NCBI GenBank assembly: GCA_001298575.1
Contig: LJCV01000055.1
Span: 62,001-126,000, forward strand
Length of the DNA stretch: 64,000 nucleotides
Source of the DNA: Actinobacteria bacterium OK074
GTDB taxonomy: Bacteria; Actinomycetota; Actinomycetes; Streptomycetales; Streptomycetaceae
Reading direction: 5' to 3'
Below the pieces are notes generated by a model. It saw only the letters and a program-made list of their open reading frames with translations, was not told the origin of the DNA and did not search any database. Position 1 is the stretch's first letter. Every line of letters begins with the position of its first letter. Below, in pieces: positions 8,584 to 17,331 of this stretch. The translations under genes were made by a program, and so were the position numbers.

Positions 8584-9354
8584 CTACCCCCGGGGTCGTC
8601 TGCGCAGCAGGTAGGTGTCCATGATCCAGCCCTTGCGGTCCCGGGCCTCCCTGCGGAGCCGCTCGATGCGCGGGGCCGCCTCGGCTATCGGGCCCGAGGC
8701 GAGGATCTCGTCCGGGGTGCCGATGTAGGCGCCCCAGTAGATGTCGATGTCCTGGTCGGCGTACTGCCGGAAGACCTGGTGCGCGTCGAGCATCACGACC
8801 ACGTCGTCGACGCCCTCCGGGAACCCCTCCGCGAGCCGCCGCCCCGTGGTGATCTGGACCGGCCGGGCCACCCGGTTCAGCCCCGTGCGGTGGCGGGCGA
8901 CCAGCGCCGAGACGCTGCTGATGCCCGGCACGACGTCGTACTCGAAGGCCACCTTTCCGCGCTCCAGGACCTCCTCCAGGATGCCGAGCGTGCTGTCGTA
9001 CAGCGCGGGGTCGCCCCAGACCAGGAACGCGCCGCTCTCGTCCGCGCCCAGCTCCTCGGTGATCAGCCGCTCGTAGATGTCCGCGCGGGCGCTGCGCCAG
9101 TCGCCGACCGCGGGGGAGTAGGCGGCGCCGCCCGCACCGCGGTCCCGCTCCGGGTCGCGGGCCTCGGCCAGGCGGTAGGCGCCCTCCGGCAGGTGCGCGT
9201 CGAGGATGTCGCGGCGCAGTCGGACGAGGTCGGCCTTCACCTCGCCCTTGTCCAGGACGAAGAACACGTCCGTGCTTCTCAGGGCCTTGACCGCTTGCAG
9301 GGTGAGCTGGTCGGGGTCGCCCGCTCCGATGCCGATGACATGAATCCTTCGCAC
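8584..9354 (-). CDS. cobF: precorrin-6A synthase (deacetylating)
   Basis: An S-adenosylmethionine-dependent C1 methyltransferase of the corrin pathway that methylates precorrin-5 with loss of acetate, giving precorrin-6A, the substrate of CobK. The 256-residue protein opens [20 protein letters not shown]. It has [20 protein letters not shown], the [11 protein letters not shown] loop and [22 protein letters not shown], all tetrapyrrole methylase features in the CobF version. GTG 9354 is the first sensible start; the frame upstream is a shadow of the DUF309 gene. It is separated from the exporter at 8474 by about 110 bases with no clear signal. Confidence 0.94.
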   Translation of the reverse strand: MRRIHVIGIGAGDPDQLTLQAVKALRSTDVFFVLDKGEVKADLVRLRRDILDAHLPEGAYRLAEARDPERDRGAGGAAYSPAVGDWRSARADIYERLITEELGADESGAFLVWGDPALYDSTLGILEEVLERGKVAFEYDVVPGISSVSALVARHRTGLNRVARPVQITTGRRLAEGFPEGVDDVVVMLDAHQVFRQYADQDIDIYWGAYIGTPDEILASGPIAEAAPRIERLRREARDRKGWIMDTYLLRRRPRG

Positions 9355-9434
9355 ATCGACGAGTCTGCCGTACGCCACTGACAACGCGGCGCCCGGGCGC
9401 CCGTACCGGAGGCTCACGGAGGCAACGGGCTCCC

Positions 9435-9965
9435 TCACCCCGCGCGCAGCCGGGGCGCGCACGCCCGTGCGTCCACCGCGGTCCCGTCCCGCTCCACGGC
9501 CGCCGCCAACTCCCGCGCCCAGCCGACGAGTTCCGGCAGCGCCAGACCGTGGGGCGCGGCCTTCCCGGCGCCCGCCGCCCACTCCTCGACGGCCCCGGCG
9601 CCGCGCCGCAGCAGCCGGGCGCCGCCGGTCGTGTTGCCCCGGGCGGCGTGCGTGAGCCCCACGGCGAGCTGGGCCAGCCCCCGCCACAGGGCGCGCTCCC
9701 GGTCCGGCCCCGACTTCCACGCGTCCTCGAAGACCTCGTGCGCGTGGAACGGCCGCCCGGCGTCGAGCAGCGCCTGCGCCTCGGCCACGGAGTCCTCGGG
9801 CGCGCGCACGACCCCCTCCGGCTGCCGCTCCACCCCCGGGACGCCGTACGGCAACGGCCGCCCCAGCCCGTCCCGCGGCCGGGCGTTGCGGGCCCGCCCC
9901 AGCGCGTCCCGGTCCCGCCCGTCACCACCCGGTCCCGAGGCCGTCGTGCTCGTCACACCGCTCAT
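9435..9965 (-). CDS. DUF309 domain protein
   Basis: A 176-residue protein. The C-terminal half holds the DUF309 fold: AQALLDAGRPFHAHEVFEDAWK, then LWRGLAQLAVGLTHAARGNTTGGARLLRRG. The paired HxxHE-like helices are typical of this small helical family of unknown function. The N-terminal about 60 residues are low-complexity, with RARNARPRDGLGRPLPYG probably forming a conserved linker. Start at ATG 9965. It precedes cobF on the same strand with an 80-base gap, so co-transcription is possible, but a link to cobalamin synthesis is not established. Confidence 0.8.
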   Translation of the reverse strand: MSGVTSTTASGPGGDGRDRDALGRARNARPRDGLGRPLPYGVPGVERQPEGVVRAPEDSVAEAQALLDAGRPFHAHEVFEDAWKSGPDRERALWRGLAQLAVGLTHAARGNTTGGARLLRRGAGAVEEWAAGAGKAAPHGLALPELVGWARELAAAVERDGTAVDARACAPRLRAG

Positions 9966-10095
9966 ACGACGATTGTCCCGCGCCCGAGGTCTCCGGCGAG
10001 CGGCCGGGCGGGACCGTACCGCCGTCCGCACGGCCGCTGACGTACGGTAAAGTAACGTCAGCTCGACCACGTGGTTCACCGCGTTGGGCGGGCAG

Positions 10096-10169
<74 letters not shown>

Positions 10170-10190
10170 CTCGAACGAGTCGTACAGGTC

Positions 10191-10224
10191 AGGGGCGGTT
10201 TCGGAGAGATCCGGAACCGCCCCT
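10191..10224 (+). terminator. terminator after tRNA-Pro
   Basis: 14-base arms (10191-10204 and 10211-10224) with one G-T mismatch and a 6-base loop, directly downstream of the tRNA. Confidence 0.75.
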
Positions 10225-10260
10225 CGATCGTTCCTGGGGGCCAGGGCTCCCCCGGGCGGC

Positions 10261-10660
10261 TCAGGTCCGCCCGCGTGCCACCGCACGGAACTCCAGCGGC
10301 GTACGACCGTCCCGTTTGCGGAAGAACTTCGCGAAGTCGGTCGGTTCGCGGAAGCCGAGGGTGCGGGAGACGTCCGCCGCCGTCGCGTCGGTGTGGACGA
10401 GGAGGCGCTTGGCCTCCAGGAGGATGCGGGCGTCGAGGTGCTGCTTGGCGGTCGTGCCGGTGGCGGCCAGGGTCGCGCGGGTGAGGGTGCGCGGGCTGTA
10501 GCCGAGGGCGGCGGCGTAGTCGTCGACGTGGTGGCTGGTGCGGAAGTCGCGTTCCAGGGCGTCGTCGTAGCGGCGGAAGGTGTCGTCGGCCGGGGCGGAG
10601 GACACCGGGTCCGGGCGGACGTGGGAGAGGCGGAGCAGGAGGACGGAGAGGAGCATCCGG
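10261..10660 (-). pseudogene. AraC family regulator, C-terminal fragment
   Basis: Only the DNA-binding half of an AraC/XylS protein remains: VDDYAAALGYSPRTLTRATLAATG (first helix-turn-helix), AKQHLDARILLEAKRLLVHTDATAADVSRTLGF (second) and FAKFFRKRDGRTPLEFRAVAR at the end. About 40 residues of the preceding linker can be followed before the frame runs into DNA that on the other strand encodes UbiD. The missing N-terminal effector domain (about 170 residues) and the missing start of the UbiD gene point to one deletion joining two divergent genes at roughly 10650-10680. Confidence 0.75.
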
Positions 10661-11223
10661 AGGGCCTGGCCCAACACCTGCACGCCGCCGAGGAGTTGGG
10701 CGAGGACCTGCCCATCGCGATCACCCTCGGCAACGACCCGGTCATCACGATCGTCGCCGGCATGCCGATGGGCTACGACCAGTCCGAGTACGAGATGGCC
10801 GGCGCCCTGCGCGGCGCCCCCGCGCCCATCGCGACCGCCCCGCTCACCGGCTTCGACGTGCCCTGGGGTTCAGAGGTCGTCATCGAAGGCGTAGTCGAGA
10901 GCCGTAAGCGGCAGATCTAGGGCCCCTTCGGCGAGTTCACCGGCCACTACTCCGGCGGCCGCCGCATGCCGACGATCCGTATCGACCGCATCTCCTACCG
11001 CACGAACCCGGTCTTCGAGTCGCTGTACCTCGGCATGCCGTGGACCGAGGTGGACTACCTGGCACCGGCCGCCGACCCCCCGGGGATCACCAGCAAGATG
11101 ATCATCGATGCCACGACCCCGGTCGCACCGGACGACAGGGGCCACTTCGACACCCCGGTACGGGACCTGCCCGAGACCGCCGAGTGGGCCGACCGGCTGC
11201 GCGCCCTCCTGGCCGCCCGCTGA
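10661..11223 (+). pseudogene. UbiD/VdcC-type decarboxylase remnant with nonsense codon
   Basis: Three lesions are visible in a UbiD-family non-oxidative hydroxyarylate decarboxylase. The first about half is gone; similarity starts at HLHAAEELGEDLPIAITLGNDP. At 10918-10920 a TAG replaces the Glu codon expected in KRQ-I-E-GPFGEFTG, after which the same frame continues GPFGEFTGHYSGGRRMP. Third, MPWTEVDYLA is joined directly to PAADPPGITSKMIIDATTPVAPD, omitting about 110 residues while keeping frame. The C-terminus (PETAEWADRLRALLAAR) is intact. The next gene is the small partner protein VdcD, so this was once part of a vdcBCD-type operon; vdcB, the flavin prenyltransferase, is absent. Confidence 0.85.
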
Positions 11224-11286
11224 GCCGAGCCACGCCGAGCCGCGCTGAGCCGAGCCACTCCGAACCGCTGTCAGGAGCCATCCGCC

Positions 11287-11514
11287 ATGATCTGCCCCCG
11301 CTGCACCCACGAGACCGTGGACACGGTCACGACCTCGCTGGTCCCCGGCGTGTGGGACGTGCTCCAGTGCGTCCGCTGCCTCTACATGTGGCGCACCACC
11401 GAACCCGACCGCCGTACCCGGCGCGAGGCGTACCCCGTCGAGTTCCGGCTGACGCGGGCCGACATCGACAACGCCCCGGAGGTACCCGTCGTGCCGCCGC
11501 TGGTGACGGGCTGA
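11287..11514 (+). CDS. vdcD: VdcD/BsdD-like small subunit of hydroxyarylate decarboxylase
   Basis: A 75-residue zinc-ribbon-like protein with CxxC pairs MICPRCTHETVDTV and LQCVRCLYMWRTTEP, plus the conserved tail IDNAPEVPVVPPL. It matches VdcD of Streptomyces and BsdD of Bacillus, small proteins encoded after the UbiD-type vanillate/4-hydroxybenzoate decarboxylase. CAGGAG lies 10 bases before ATG 11287. The reading frame is intact, but its catalytic partner upstream is broken, so it is probably an orphan on the way to loss. A bidirectional terminator follows. Confidence 0.85.
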   Translation: MICPRCTHETVDTVTTSLVPGVWDVLQCVRCLYMWRTTEPDRRTRREAYPVEFRLTRADIDNAPEVPVVPPLVTG

Positions 11515-11524
11515 GCCCACAAGT

Positions 11525-11562
11525 GCGCGCGGCGGTCCGGGAGTTCGGGAACCGCCGCGCGC
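11525..11562. terminator. bidirectional terminator between convergent genes
   Basis: Perfect 12-base arms GCGCGCGGCGGT (11525-11536) and ACCGCCGCGCGC (11551-11562) with a 14-base loop, between the VdcD stop and the stop of the isomerase on the other strand. Confidence 0.75.
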
Positions 11563-11575
11563 TGTGGCAGGGGGC

Positions 11576-12538
11576 TCAGACCTGCTGCGGCTTGGAGGAG
11601 CCGGGCTCGCGCGGGATCGCGCGGCGCAGCAGGTCGACGGACTTGGTCACGCCCTCCGCCGGGTCCATCAGGACGTCCTCGTGCTCGATGCTCAGGACGT
11701 GGTCGTAGTTGGCGCGGCGCAGGGCCAGGCAGAAGGCGCGCCAGAAGGCGTCGTCGTGGCCGTGGCCGAGGGTCACGTAGTTCCAGGAGCGCTCTGTGGC
11801 CGCCATGACGGGGAGCGTCTCCAGGCGGCTGGTCAGCGCCTGGCGGCCGGGCTCCAGCCGGGTGTCCTTGGCGTGCACGTGGTGGATCGCCCCGCCCAGC
11901 GCCTCGATCGCCGCGAGCGGGTCGGCGCCCATCCACATCAGGTGGCTGGGGTCGAGGTTGGCGCCGACGACCGGGCCGACCTCCTCGCGCAGCCGCAGCA
12001 GCGTGGGCACGTTGTAGACCGCCTGGTGGGCGTGCATCTCCAGGCAGAGCCTGTGCACACCCCGGTCGCGGGCGTGGCCGACGAGGTCCCGCCAGTAGGG
12101 GACCACGACCTTGCTCCACTGCCAGTCGAGGATCCGCGTGGTCTCCGGCGGCCAGGAGACGGTGATCCAGTTCGGGTTGGCGTCGCCGGGGCCGCCCGGC
12201 AGACCCGACATCATCACCACGCGGTCCACGCCGAGCAGCGGTGCGAGCGCGATCGTCTTGCGCGTGACCTCGTCGTGCTCACGGCCGGTGGGCCCGGGGT
12301 GCAGCGGGTTGCCCGAGCAGGTGAGGGCGCTGATGGCCAGCCCCCGGTCGGCGACCTGGGCCAGCAGCTCGCGGCGCGCGGCGTCGCTGTCGAGCAGCCG
12401 GTCGAGGTCGACGTGCGGGGCGGTGGACCAGGCCCCGGTGGGGAACTCCACGCAGTCCAGGCCGAGTTCGGCGGCCAGGTCGAGCGTCTCGGCGAGCGGG
12501 AGGTGTCCGACGCTGTCGGTGTTGAGGCCGATCTTCAT
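11576..12538 (-). CDS. sugar phosphate isomerase/epimerase (xylose isomerase-like TIM barrel)
   Basis: A 320-residue AP-endonuclease-2/xylose-isomerase-like barrel, the class that includes inosose dehydratases and keto-sugar epimerases. Candidate metal ligands are spread as usual: Glu in RLCLEMHAHQ (about 165), Asp/His in GANLDPSHLMWMG (about 193), His in IHHVHAKDT (about 219) and Glu in LSIEHEDVLMD (about 287). It starts 60 bases after the Gfo/Idh/MocA dehydrogenase on the same strand. Such pairs oxidise a sugar or inositol and then isomerise or dehydrate the product. The exact sugar is unknown. Confidence 0.88.
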   Translation of the reverse strand: MKIGLNTDSVGHLPLAETLDLAAELGLDCVEFPTGAWSTAPHVDLDRLLDSDAARRELLAQVADRGLAISALTCSGNPLHPGPTGREHDEVTRKTIALAPLLGVDRVVMMSGLPGGPGDANPNWITVSWPPETTRILDWQWSKVVVPYWRDLVGHARDRGVHRLCLEMHAHQAVYNVPTLLRLREEVGPVVGANLDPSHLMWMGADPLAAIEALGGAIHHVHAKDTRLEPGRQALTSRLETLPVMAATERSWNYVTLGHGHDDAFWRAFCLALRRANYDHVLSIEHEDVLMDPAEGVTKSVDLLRRAIPREPGSSKPQQV

Positions 12539-12599
12539 GAGGGGTCTCCGGTCGTGTCACGGGGGCGGGTCGGTGGTGCTCTGCCGGCGCGTCGTGCCG

Positions 12600-13619
12600 T
12601 CAGCGGTAGAGGGCCGGGCGGTCGACGCGTTCCACCTCGACGCGGCGGCCCTCGGCCTGGGCGCGGACGCCCGCCTCGCAGATCGCGGCGACGGTGTAGC
12701 CGTCCCAGACGCTCGGCCCGGTGACCTCGCCGCGCCGGGTGGCGTCGACCCACGCCTGCACCTGCCGGTCGTAGGCGTCCTCGAACCGCTCGACGAAGCC
12801 GGGGGCGACCGTGCCGCCCCAGCGGCCGGCGGAGTTGACGAGCAGGTCGTGCCGGTCGCCGATCCGGGCGGTGCCGTTCTCGCACACCGCCTCGGCCTGG
12901 ACCTGGTAGCCGTAGCGGGCGTTGACGTAGATCTCCACGTCGGCCAGGGCGCCGCCGTCGGTCTCGAAGACGACGAACTGCGGGTCGGCCAGGCCCTCGG
13001 GGGCGTTGGCGGAGGGCCTGGGGCACAGCACCGTGACGGCGGTGATCTCCTGGCCGAGCAGCCAGCGGACGACGTCCATCTCGTGCGTGACGGAGTCGTT
13101 GATCAGCATGGCGCTGGTGAAGCCGGGCGCGGAGCCGGCGTTGCGGTGCCGGTTGTGCAGCATCAGCGGGCGGCCGAGTTCCCCGCCGTCCAGCAGGGAC
13201 TTGAGTTTGATGTACTCGCTGTCGTAGCGGCGCATGAAGCCCACCTGTACGCGGCGGTGGCCGAGCCGTTCCTCGGCCCGCAGTACGCGCAGCGCGGAGG
13301 CGGCGTCGGGGGTGAGGGGCTTCTCGCACAGGACGGGCAGGTCGCGCGCGAAGGCGGCGAGCAGCGCGGCCTCGTGGGCGGGGCCCGGGGAGGCGATCAG
13401 CACCGCGCCGACGCCCGGCCCGGCCATCGCCTCGGCGAAGTCGCCGTAGGCGGCGCATCCTTCGACCCCGGCGGCGACCGCCTTGGCGCGGTCGGCGTCG
13501 AGATCGGCCACGGCGGCCACGTGGGCGCCGTTGGTGACCTCGTCGAGGCGGCGCACGTGGTCGGCGCCCATCCGGCCGGCACCGATGACGGCGACGCCGA
13601 GGGAGTCCTGCTGAGTCAT
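12600..13619 (-). CDS. Gfo/Idh/MocA family NAD(P)-dependent dehydrogenase
   Basis: A 339-residue oxidoreductase. The N-terminal Rossmann fold is [17 protein letters not shown] (residues about 8-24). The family motif EKPL occurs in [18 protein letters not shown] with the catalytic Lys, and the C-terminal substrate domain includes MHE-like [17 protein letters not shown]. It is most like inositol 2-dehydrogenases and related sugar oxidoreductases. It lies downstream of the decayed sugar-binding protein but is separated from it by a strong terminator, so it probably has its own promoter in 13620-13696. Confidence 0.9.
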   Translation of the reverse strand: MTQQDSLGVAVIGAGRMGADHVRRLDEVTNGAHVAAVADLDADRAKAVAAGVEGCAAYGDFAEAMAGPGVGAVLIASPGPAHEAALLAAFARDLPVLCEKPLTPDAASALRVLRAEERLGHRRVQVGFMRRYDSEYIKLKSLLDGGELGRPLMLHNRHRNAGSAPGFTSAMLINDSVTHEMDVVRWLLGQEITAVTVLCPRPSANAPEGLADPQFVVFETDGGALADVEIYVNARYGYQVQAEAVCENGTARIGDRHDLLVNSAGRWGGTVAPGFVERFEDAYDRQVQAWVDATRRGEVTGPSVWDGYTVAAICEAGVRAQAEGRRVEVERVDRPALYR

Positions 13620-13696
13620 GGGGGTCCTGGTGTGGTCGGGGCGTGGGTGGTCGGCGGCTCGATGCGCGGGTGGTGGCGCCCGGGCGCCGGGCCGGG

Positions 13697-13742
13697 CGGC
13701 GGGCCGGACCGAAACGGCGGCCGTCGTCGGTCCGGCCCGCCG
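13697..13742 (-). terminator. terminator after the sugar-binding protein gene
   Basis: Arms of 16 bases, GGCGGGCCGGACCGA (13698-13712) with its exact complement at 13727-13741, plus one further C-G pair. It begins 12 bases past the binding-protein stop. Confidence 0.8.
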
Positions 13743-13753
13743 GGCGGGTCCCG

Positions 13754-14317
13754 TCAGCGGGTGCCCTTCGCGGCGTACGTGGCGGTCTTCGCCTTGCTGC
13801 CCGCGTCCGACACCGCCTGCACCGCCGTCAGCGCGACCGGGGCACCGAGCGTGACGACCTCGTCGATCGAGGTGTCCCGCTTGAGCTTCGCGGTGATGGT
13901 CGACCGCACCGAGGGCGTGTCGGCGCCGTTGACGTACAGGACCTGGATCCTGCCCGAGAAGGTCTTCTCCACGCCCGCGCACCGGGCCTCCAGGGCGACC
14001 TGCCCGTCGTCGACCCCGGAGTTGAAGCCGACCACGGGGATGCCGGCCTTCTCCGCCTTGGCCACGGCGTCCTTCATCGCGGGCTGCGCGCCCTTGCGGA
14101 TGGTGTCCCAGAACGTGTCACCCGGGACCGCACGGGTGATCATCGCCACCGTCATCCGCGGCGTGGTGGCGCTACCGGCCGAGACGTCGCTCGCACTCTC
14201 CTCGGCCTTCTTGCCACCGGTACCGCTGGAGCACCCGGCGAGGGGCAGCGTCGCCGCGGTGGCGACGGCCGGCACGGTGGTGAGCCTGCGGGGACGGGGG
14301 CGGAGCGAACGGTTCAT
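13754..14317 (-). pseudogene. ABC sugar-binding lipoprotein with internal in-frame deletions
   Basis: A 187-residue version of a ribose-type periplasmic binding protein that normally has about 340 residues. The signal peptide and lipobox are good (TLPLAGCSSG, Cys about 33). Family segments then follow in order but are joined across gaps: [11 protein letters not shown] runs straight into [27 protein letters not shown], that into [27 protein letters not shown], and AGSKAKTAT into the terminal YAAKGTR. Each join drops roughly 30 to 80 residues yet keeps frame. A functional two-lobed sugar site is unlikely. No permease or ATPase genes are nearby. It could still be exported. Family comparison is from memory. 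Confidence 0.75.
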
Positions 14318-14331
14318 CTTTCGGCACCTCA

Positions 14332-14376
14332 CTGTGCTTACTACGTCTGTGCTGACTAGGACTGTGCTGACTACGG
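14332..14376. repeat. three 15-bp tandem repeats in the binding-protein leader
   Basis: CTGTGCTTACTACGT, CTGTGCTGACTAGGA and CTGTGCTGACTACGG stand in exact tandem, ending 15 bases before the ATG of the binding-protein remnant on the minus strand. Confidence 0.85.
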
Positions 14377-14457
14377 GGCAGGAGTGGCGGCCGGGGCGTG
14401 CGGCAGGGCATGGCGGTGCCCCGGTCGTCGTGCGGGAGGTGATGGCGACTGCGCGAC

Positions 14458-14469
14458 TAGAACGTTCTA
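14458..14469. promoter_or_regulatory. LacI-type operator box 1
   Basis: TAGAACGTTCTA is a perfect 12-base palindrome with the central CG typical of LacI-family sites. It lies just downstream of a possible minus-strand promoter (TTGACA at 14511-14506, TACTGC at 14486-14481, 19-base spacer) for the binding-protein gene. Confidence 0.7.
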
Positions 14470-14533
14470 AGCGAGCAGTAGCAGTACGCCAGTGTCCAAA
14501 TGTCCTGTCAAGGGTCTGCGCAGAGTTCTGGAC

Positions 14534-14545
14534 TAGAACGTTGCA
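14534..14545. promoter_or_regulatory. LacI-type operator box 2
   Basis: TAGAACGTTGCA repeats nine of the bases of box 1, 76 bases away centre to centre, and precedes a weak plus-strand promoter (TTGACC 14552-14557, TACGAT 14577-14582) for the lacI-type gene. The two boxes could be bridged by one tetramer controlling both directions. Confidence 0.6.
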
Positions 14546-14674
14546 GTCTTCTTGACCGGCGCTTCCGTCCCTCGTCTACGATCGACCCGGAGGACCGGCG
14601 AGGGTCAGGAAGTTCCGATCGGGAAAATCCCATCCGGAAGTCGCGTTCAGGAAGTCTCGTTCAGGAAGGCGAAG

Positions 14675-15709
14675 GTGCCACCGACTCCCGCGGTACCGGA
14701 CGGCAGGCGGCCGACGCTCACCGATCTCGCGGCGCGGGCGGGCGTCTCCACCGCACTGGCCTCCATCGTCATGCGGGACGCCAAGGGTGCCAGTGCCACC
14801 ACCCGGGAGCGGGTGCGGCAGGCCGCGCGGGAGATCGGCTACCGGCCCGACAGCAGGGCCCGGCTCCTGCGCAGCAACCGCTCGCACCTGCTCGGCGTCC
14901 AGTTCGACCTGCAACAGCCCTTCCACGCCGACATGGTGGAGGCCCTCTACGCCGCGGCCGAGTCCGCCGGGTACCAGATCGCGCTGAGCGCCGTCGCCCC
15001 CAGCCGCGGTGAGCGGCACGCCGCGGAGACCCTGCTTGCCGACCGCTGCGAAGCACTGATCCTGCTCAGCCCGCACGCCCCCACGGCCCGACTGGCCGAG
15101 CTGGCGGCCCAGTTGCCGGTGGTCTCCGTGGCCCGACGGCTGCGCCCGCGGGCCACCGGCGTCGACGTCGTCCGCACGGCCGACGACGAGGGTGCCCGCC
15201 AGGCCGTCGACCACCTGGTGGCCCTGGGCCACCGCGACATCGTCCACATCGACGGCGGCCGGGCCCCCGGCGCGGCCGAGCGGCGCCGCGGCTACCGGAC
15301 GGCCATGAACCGGCACGGCCTCGCCGACCGGGTCCGGCTCGTGCCGGGCGGGCTGACCGAGGAGCACGGTGCCCGGGCTGCCCGCACGCTCGTCGAGTCG
15401 GTCTCCCGGCCCACCGCCGTCGTCGCCTTCAACGACCACTGCGCCATCGGCGTCCTCGACGCCCTGCTGCGCGCCCGGGTGCGGGTGCCCGAGGAGATCT
15501 CGGTCGTCGGATTCGACGACAGCCATCTGGCCCGCCTGGCCCATGTCGACCTCACCACCGTCGGGCAGGAGGTCCCGCTCCTGGCGCGCTCGGCGGTGGA
15601 GCGGGCCGTCGCACGGCTGGAGGGCGGCGCGAAGGGCGGCGACGGGGAGACCGTCCTCTCGCCGCGACTGGTCGTCCGCAGCACCACGGCCGCGCCCCGT
15701 TCTCGGTGA
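14675..15709 (+). CDS. LacI family transcriptional regulator
   Basis: A 344-residue repressor. The N-terminal helix-turn-helix and hinge are PTLTDLAARAGVSTALASIVM and TRERVRQAAREIGYRPDSRAR (residues about 12-60). The periplasmic-binding-protein-like effector domain follows, with GVQFDLQQPFHADMVEAL, VVAFNDHCAIGVLDAL and VVGFDDSHLARL. The GTG at 14675 has AGGAAGG about 6 bases upstream. Divergent from the sugar-binding remnant and flanked by two LacI-type boxes, it probably controlled that gene and itself. The leader contains several short TCAGGAAG repeats (14610-14670). The ligand is presumably a sugar or polyol. Confidence 0.93.
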   Translation: MPPTPAVPDGRRPTLTDLAARAGVSTALASIVMRDAKGASATTRERVRQAAREIGYRPDSRARLLRSNRSHLLGVQFDLQQPFHADMVEALYAAAESAGYQIALSAVAPSRGERHAAETLLADRCEALILLSPHAPTARLAELAAQLPVVSVARRLRPRATGVDVVRTADDEGARQAVDHLVALGHRDIVHIDGGRAPGAAERRRGYRTAMNRHGLADRVRLVPGGLTEEHGARAARTLVESVSRPTAVVAFNDHCAIGVLDALLRARVRVPEEISVVGFDDSHLARLAHVDLTTVGQEVPLLARSAVERAVARLEGGAKGGDGETVLSPRLVVRSTTAAPRSR

Positions 15710-15876
15710 ATCTGCCTACGGGCCACTGAGCGGGACCTGTTTTTGGAGGCCGGTCCGCGGCGGTGCCACGCTCCGAGGCGTACGGGTCCTCCCACGCGAG
15801 CCGCGGCCCTGTCCCCGGGCCGGTTCCCCTGCGCCGGAGAGGACCATTCCCCGCTGCCTATCCAAGAGAGACAGAG

Positions 15877-17325
15877 ATGTCAGCATCTCAAGCAATCAGT
15901 ACCGGCGTCCGCTCCGCCCGTCCCCTCCCCCTTCTCCTCGGCCTCCTGGTCCTTGCCGCCGCCGTCAGCGCCTTCGAGGCGACGGCGATGGTCGGCGCGC
16001 TGCCCGTGCTCATCGCCCACTTCCGCACCACCCTCGACCACGCGGGCTGGGCGGTGAACGCGTTCGTGCTCGTCGCCGCGTCCGCCGCGGTGGTCGGCGG
16101 CCGGCTCGGCGACCGCTACGGGCGCCGCCGGGTGCTCGTCGCCCTGCTGCTGGTCTCCGCTGCCGGGGCGGCCGTCAGCGCCGCCACGGACACGCTGACC
16201 GGAGTCGTCACAGGTCAAGCGATTGCGGGCGTCGCCGGTGGCGTCCTCCCGCTGTGCTTCGGGCTCGTCCGGGAGACCCTCCCGGGGCGGGTGCCGGTGG
16301 CGACCGCGGTGCTCGCGGGCGCCGCGACCCTCGGCGGCGCGACCGGCGCCGTCGTCGCCGAAGGGCTGCTCTCCGGCGCGGGCTGGCGTTACATCCCCGT
16401 CGTCACCGGCGCCGCCGCCCTGCTCTCCGGCCTCGCCTGCCTGCTGCTGCCCCGCCCGGACGCGGCACCGGAGGCCCAGCGGGTCAACTGGCTCGGGAGC
16501 GTGCCGCTCGTCGCGGCGATCTCCCTGGTGCTGTTCGGCGTGCAGGGCAGCATGACCCGCTCCTGGTCGGACGGGCGGACGATCGCCTCGGTCGTCTGCG
16601 GCCTCGTGCTGCTGGCCCTCTGGGCGGCGTGGGAACTGCGCGCCGAGCATCCGGTGGTCGACCTGCGGCTGCTCACCGGTCGGACCTCCCTGCTGACGCT
16701 GCTGGCGACCGCGGTCCTCGCCATCGACGTCGTGGGGGCCTCCGCCCTGCTCCTCCAAACCCTCATGCAGACACCGGAGTTGGCGCCCGTCGGACTCGGG
16801 CTGAGCGCGCGTGAGGCGTCCTGGCTGCTGTTCGGCACCGCGACCCTCGGGTTCCTGCTCTCCCCGGTCAGCGGCTGGGTGTCCGCGCGTGCGGGCGCCC
16901 AGCGGTCGCTGGTCGTCGGCAGTCTCTTCGGCGTGGTCAACGCGCTCTCCCTCGGGCTGTTCCATTCGAGCCTCACGGGAGTGGTCGTCTCGCTGGTGTT
17001 CCTCGCCGTGGCGACGTCGTTCGTGCTGGCCGCGATCCCGACGCTGATCATGGAGGACACCCCGGTGGGCAGCACCGGCGCGGCCACCGGGCTGAACGTG
17101 GTCGTACGGACGCTCTTCGCCACCGTGGGCACGTCGTTGGCGACGGTCTTCCTGACCCACTCCCTGGTGGCCAGGACCCCGTTCAGCAACAGCGACGCGT
17201 ACGTCGAGGGGTTCACCCTCCTCGGCGCCTGCTCCGCCGCGGGCCTCCTGCTGGCCCTGTGCATCCGCCCGGGCGTGCGCGCCGACGCCCGGCGACGCTC
17301 GGCGGTCCTGACGACGAAGGTCTGA
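15877..17325 (+). CDS. DHA2-type MFS transporter
   Basis: A 482-residue exporter with 14 predicted helices. Motif A is GGRLGDRYGRRRVLVALLL (about residues 70-88). Motif C is reduced to AGAATLGGATGAVVAEGLLSGAGWRYIPV. The other drug-type exporter in this window (6390) has a soluble tail; this one ends shortly after the last helix (RRRSAVLTTKV). ATG 15877 follows an AAGAGAGA purine stretch. The 167 bases between the lacI-type gene and this one hold no strong hairpin, so partial read-through from the regulator is possible. The substrate is unknown. Confidence 0.9.
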   Translation: MSASQAISTGVRSARPLPLLLGLLVLAAAVSAFEATAMVGALPVLIAHFRTTLDHAGWAVNAFVLVAASAAVVGGRLGDRYGRRRVLVALLLVSAAGAAVSAATDTLTGVVTGQAIAGVAGGVLPLCFGLVRETLPGRVPVATAVLAGAATLGGATGAVVAEGLLSGAGWRYIPVVTGAAALLSGLACLLLPRPDAAPEAQRVNWLGSVPLVAAISLVLFGVQGSMTRSWSDGRTIASVVCGLVLLALWAAWELRAEHPVVDLRLLTGRTSLLTLLATAVLAIDVVGASALLLQTLMQTPELAPVGLGLSAREASWLLFGTATLGFLLSPVSGWVSARAGAQRSLVVGSLFGVVNALSLGLFHSSLTGVVVSLVFLAVATSFVLAAIPTLIMEDTPVGSTGAATGLNVVVRTLFATVGTSLATVFLTHSLVARTPFSNSDAYVEGFTLLGACSAAGLLLALCIRPGVRADARRRSAVLTTKV

Positions 17326-17331
17326 ACGCAC

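Noticed and set aside
6552..8624. 690-codon plus-strand frame opposite the DHA2 exporter.
   Set aside because: His/Arg/Asp-rich composition without hydrophobic or domain structure; a shadow of the exporter gene.
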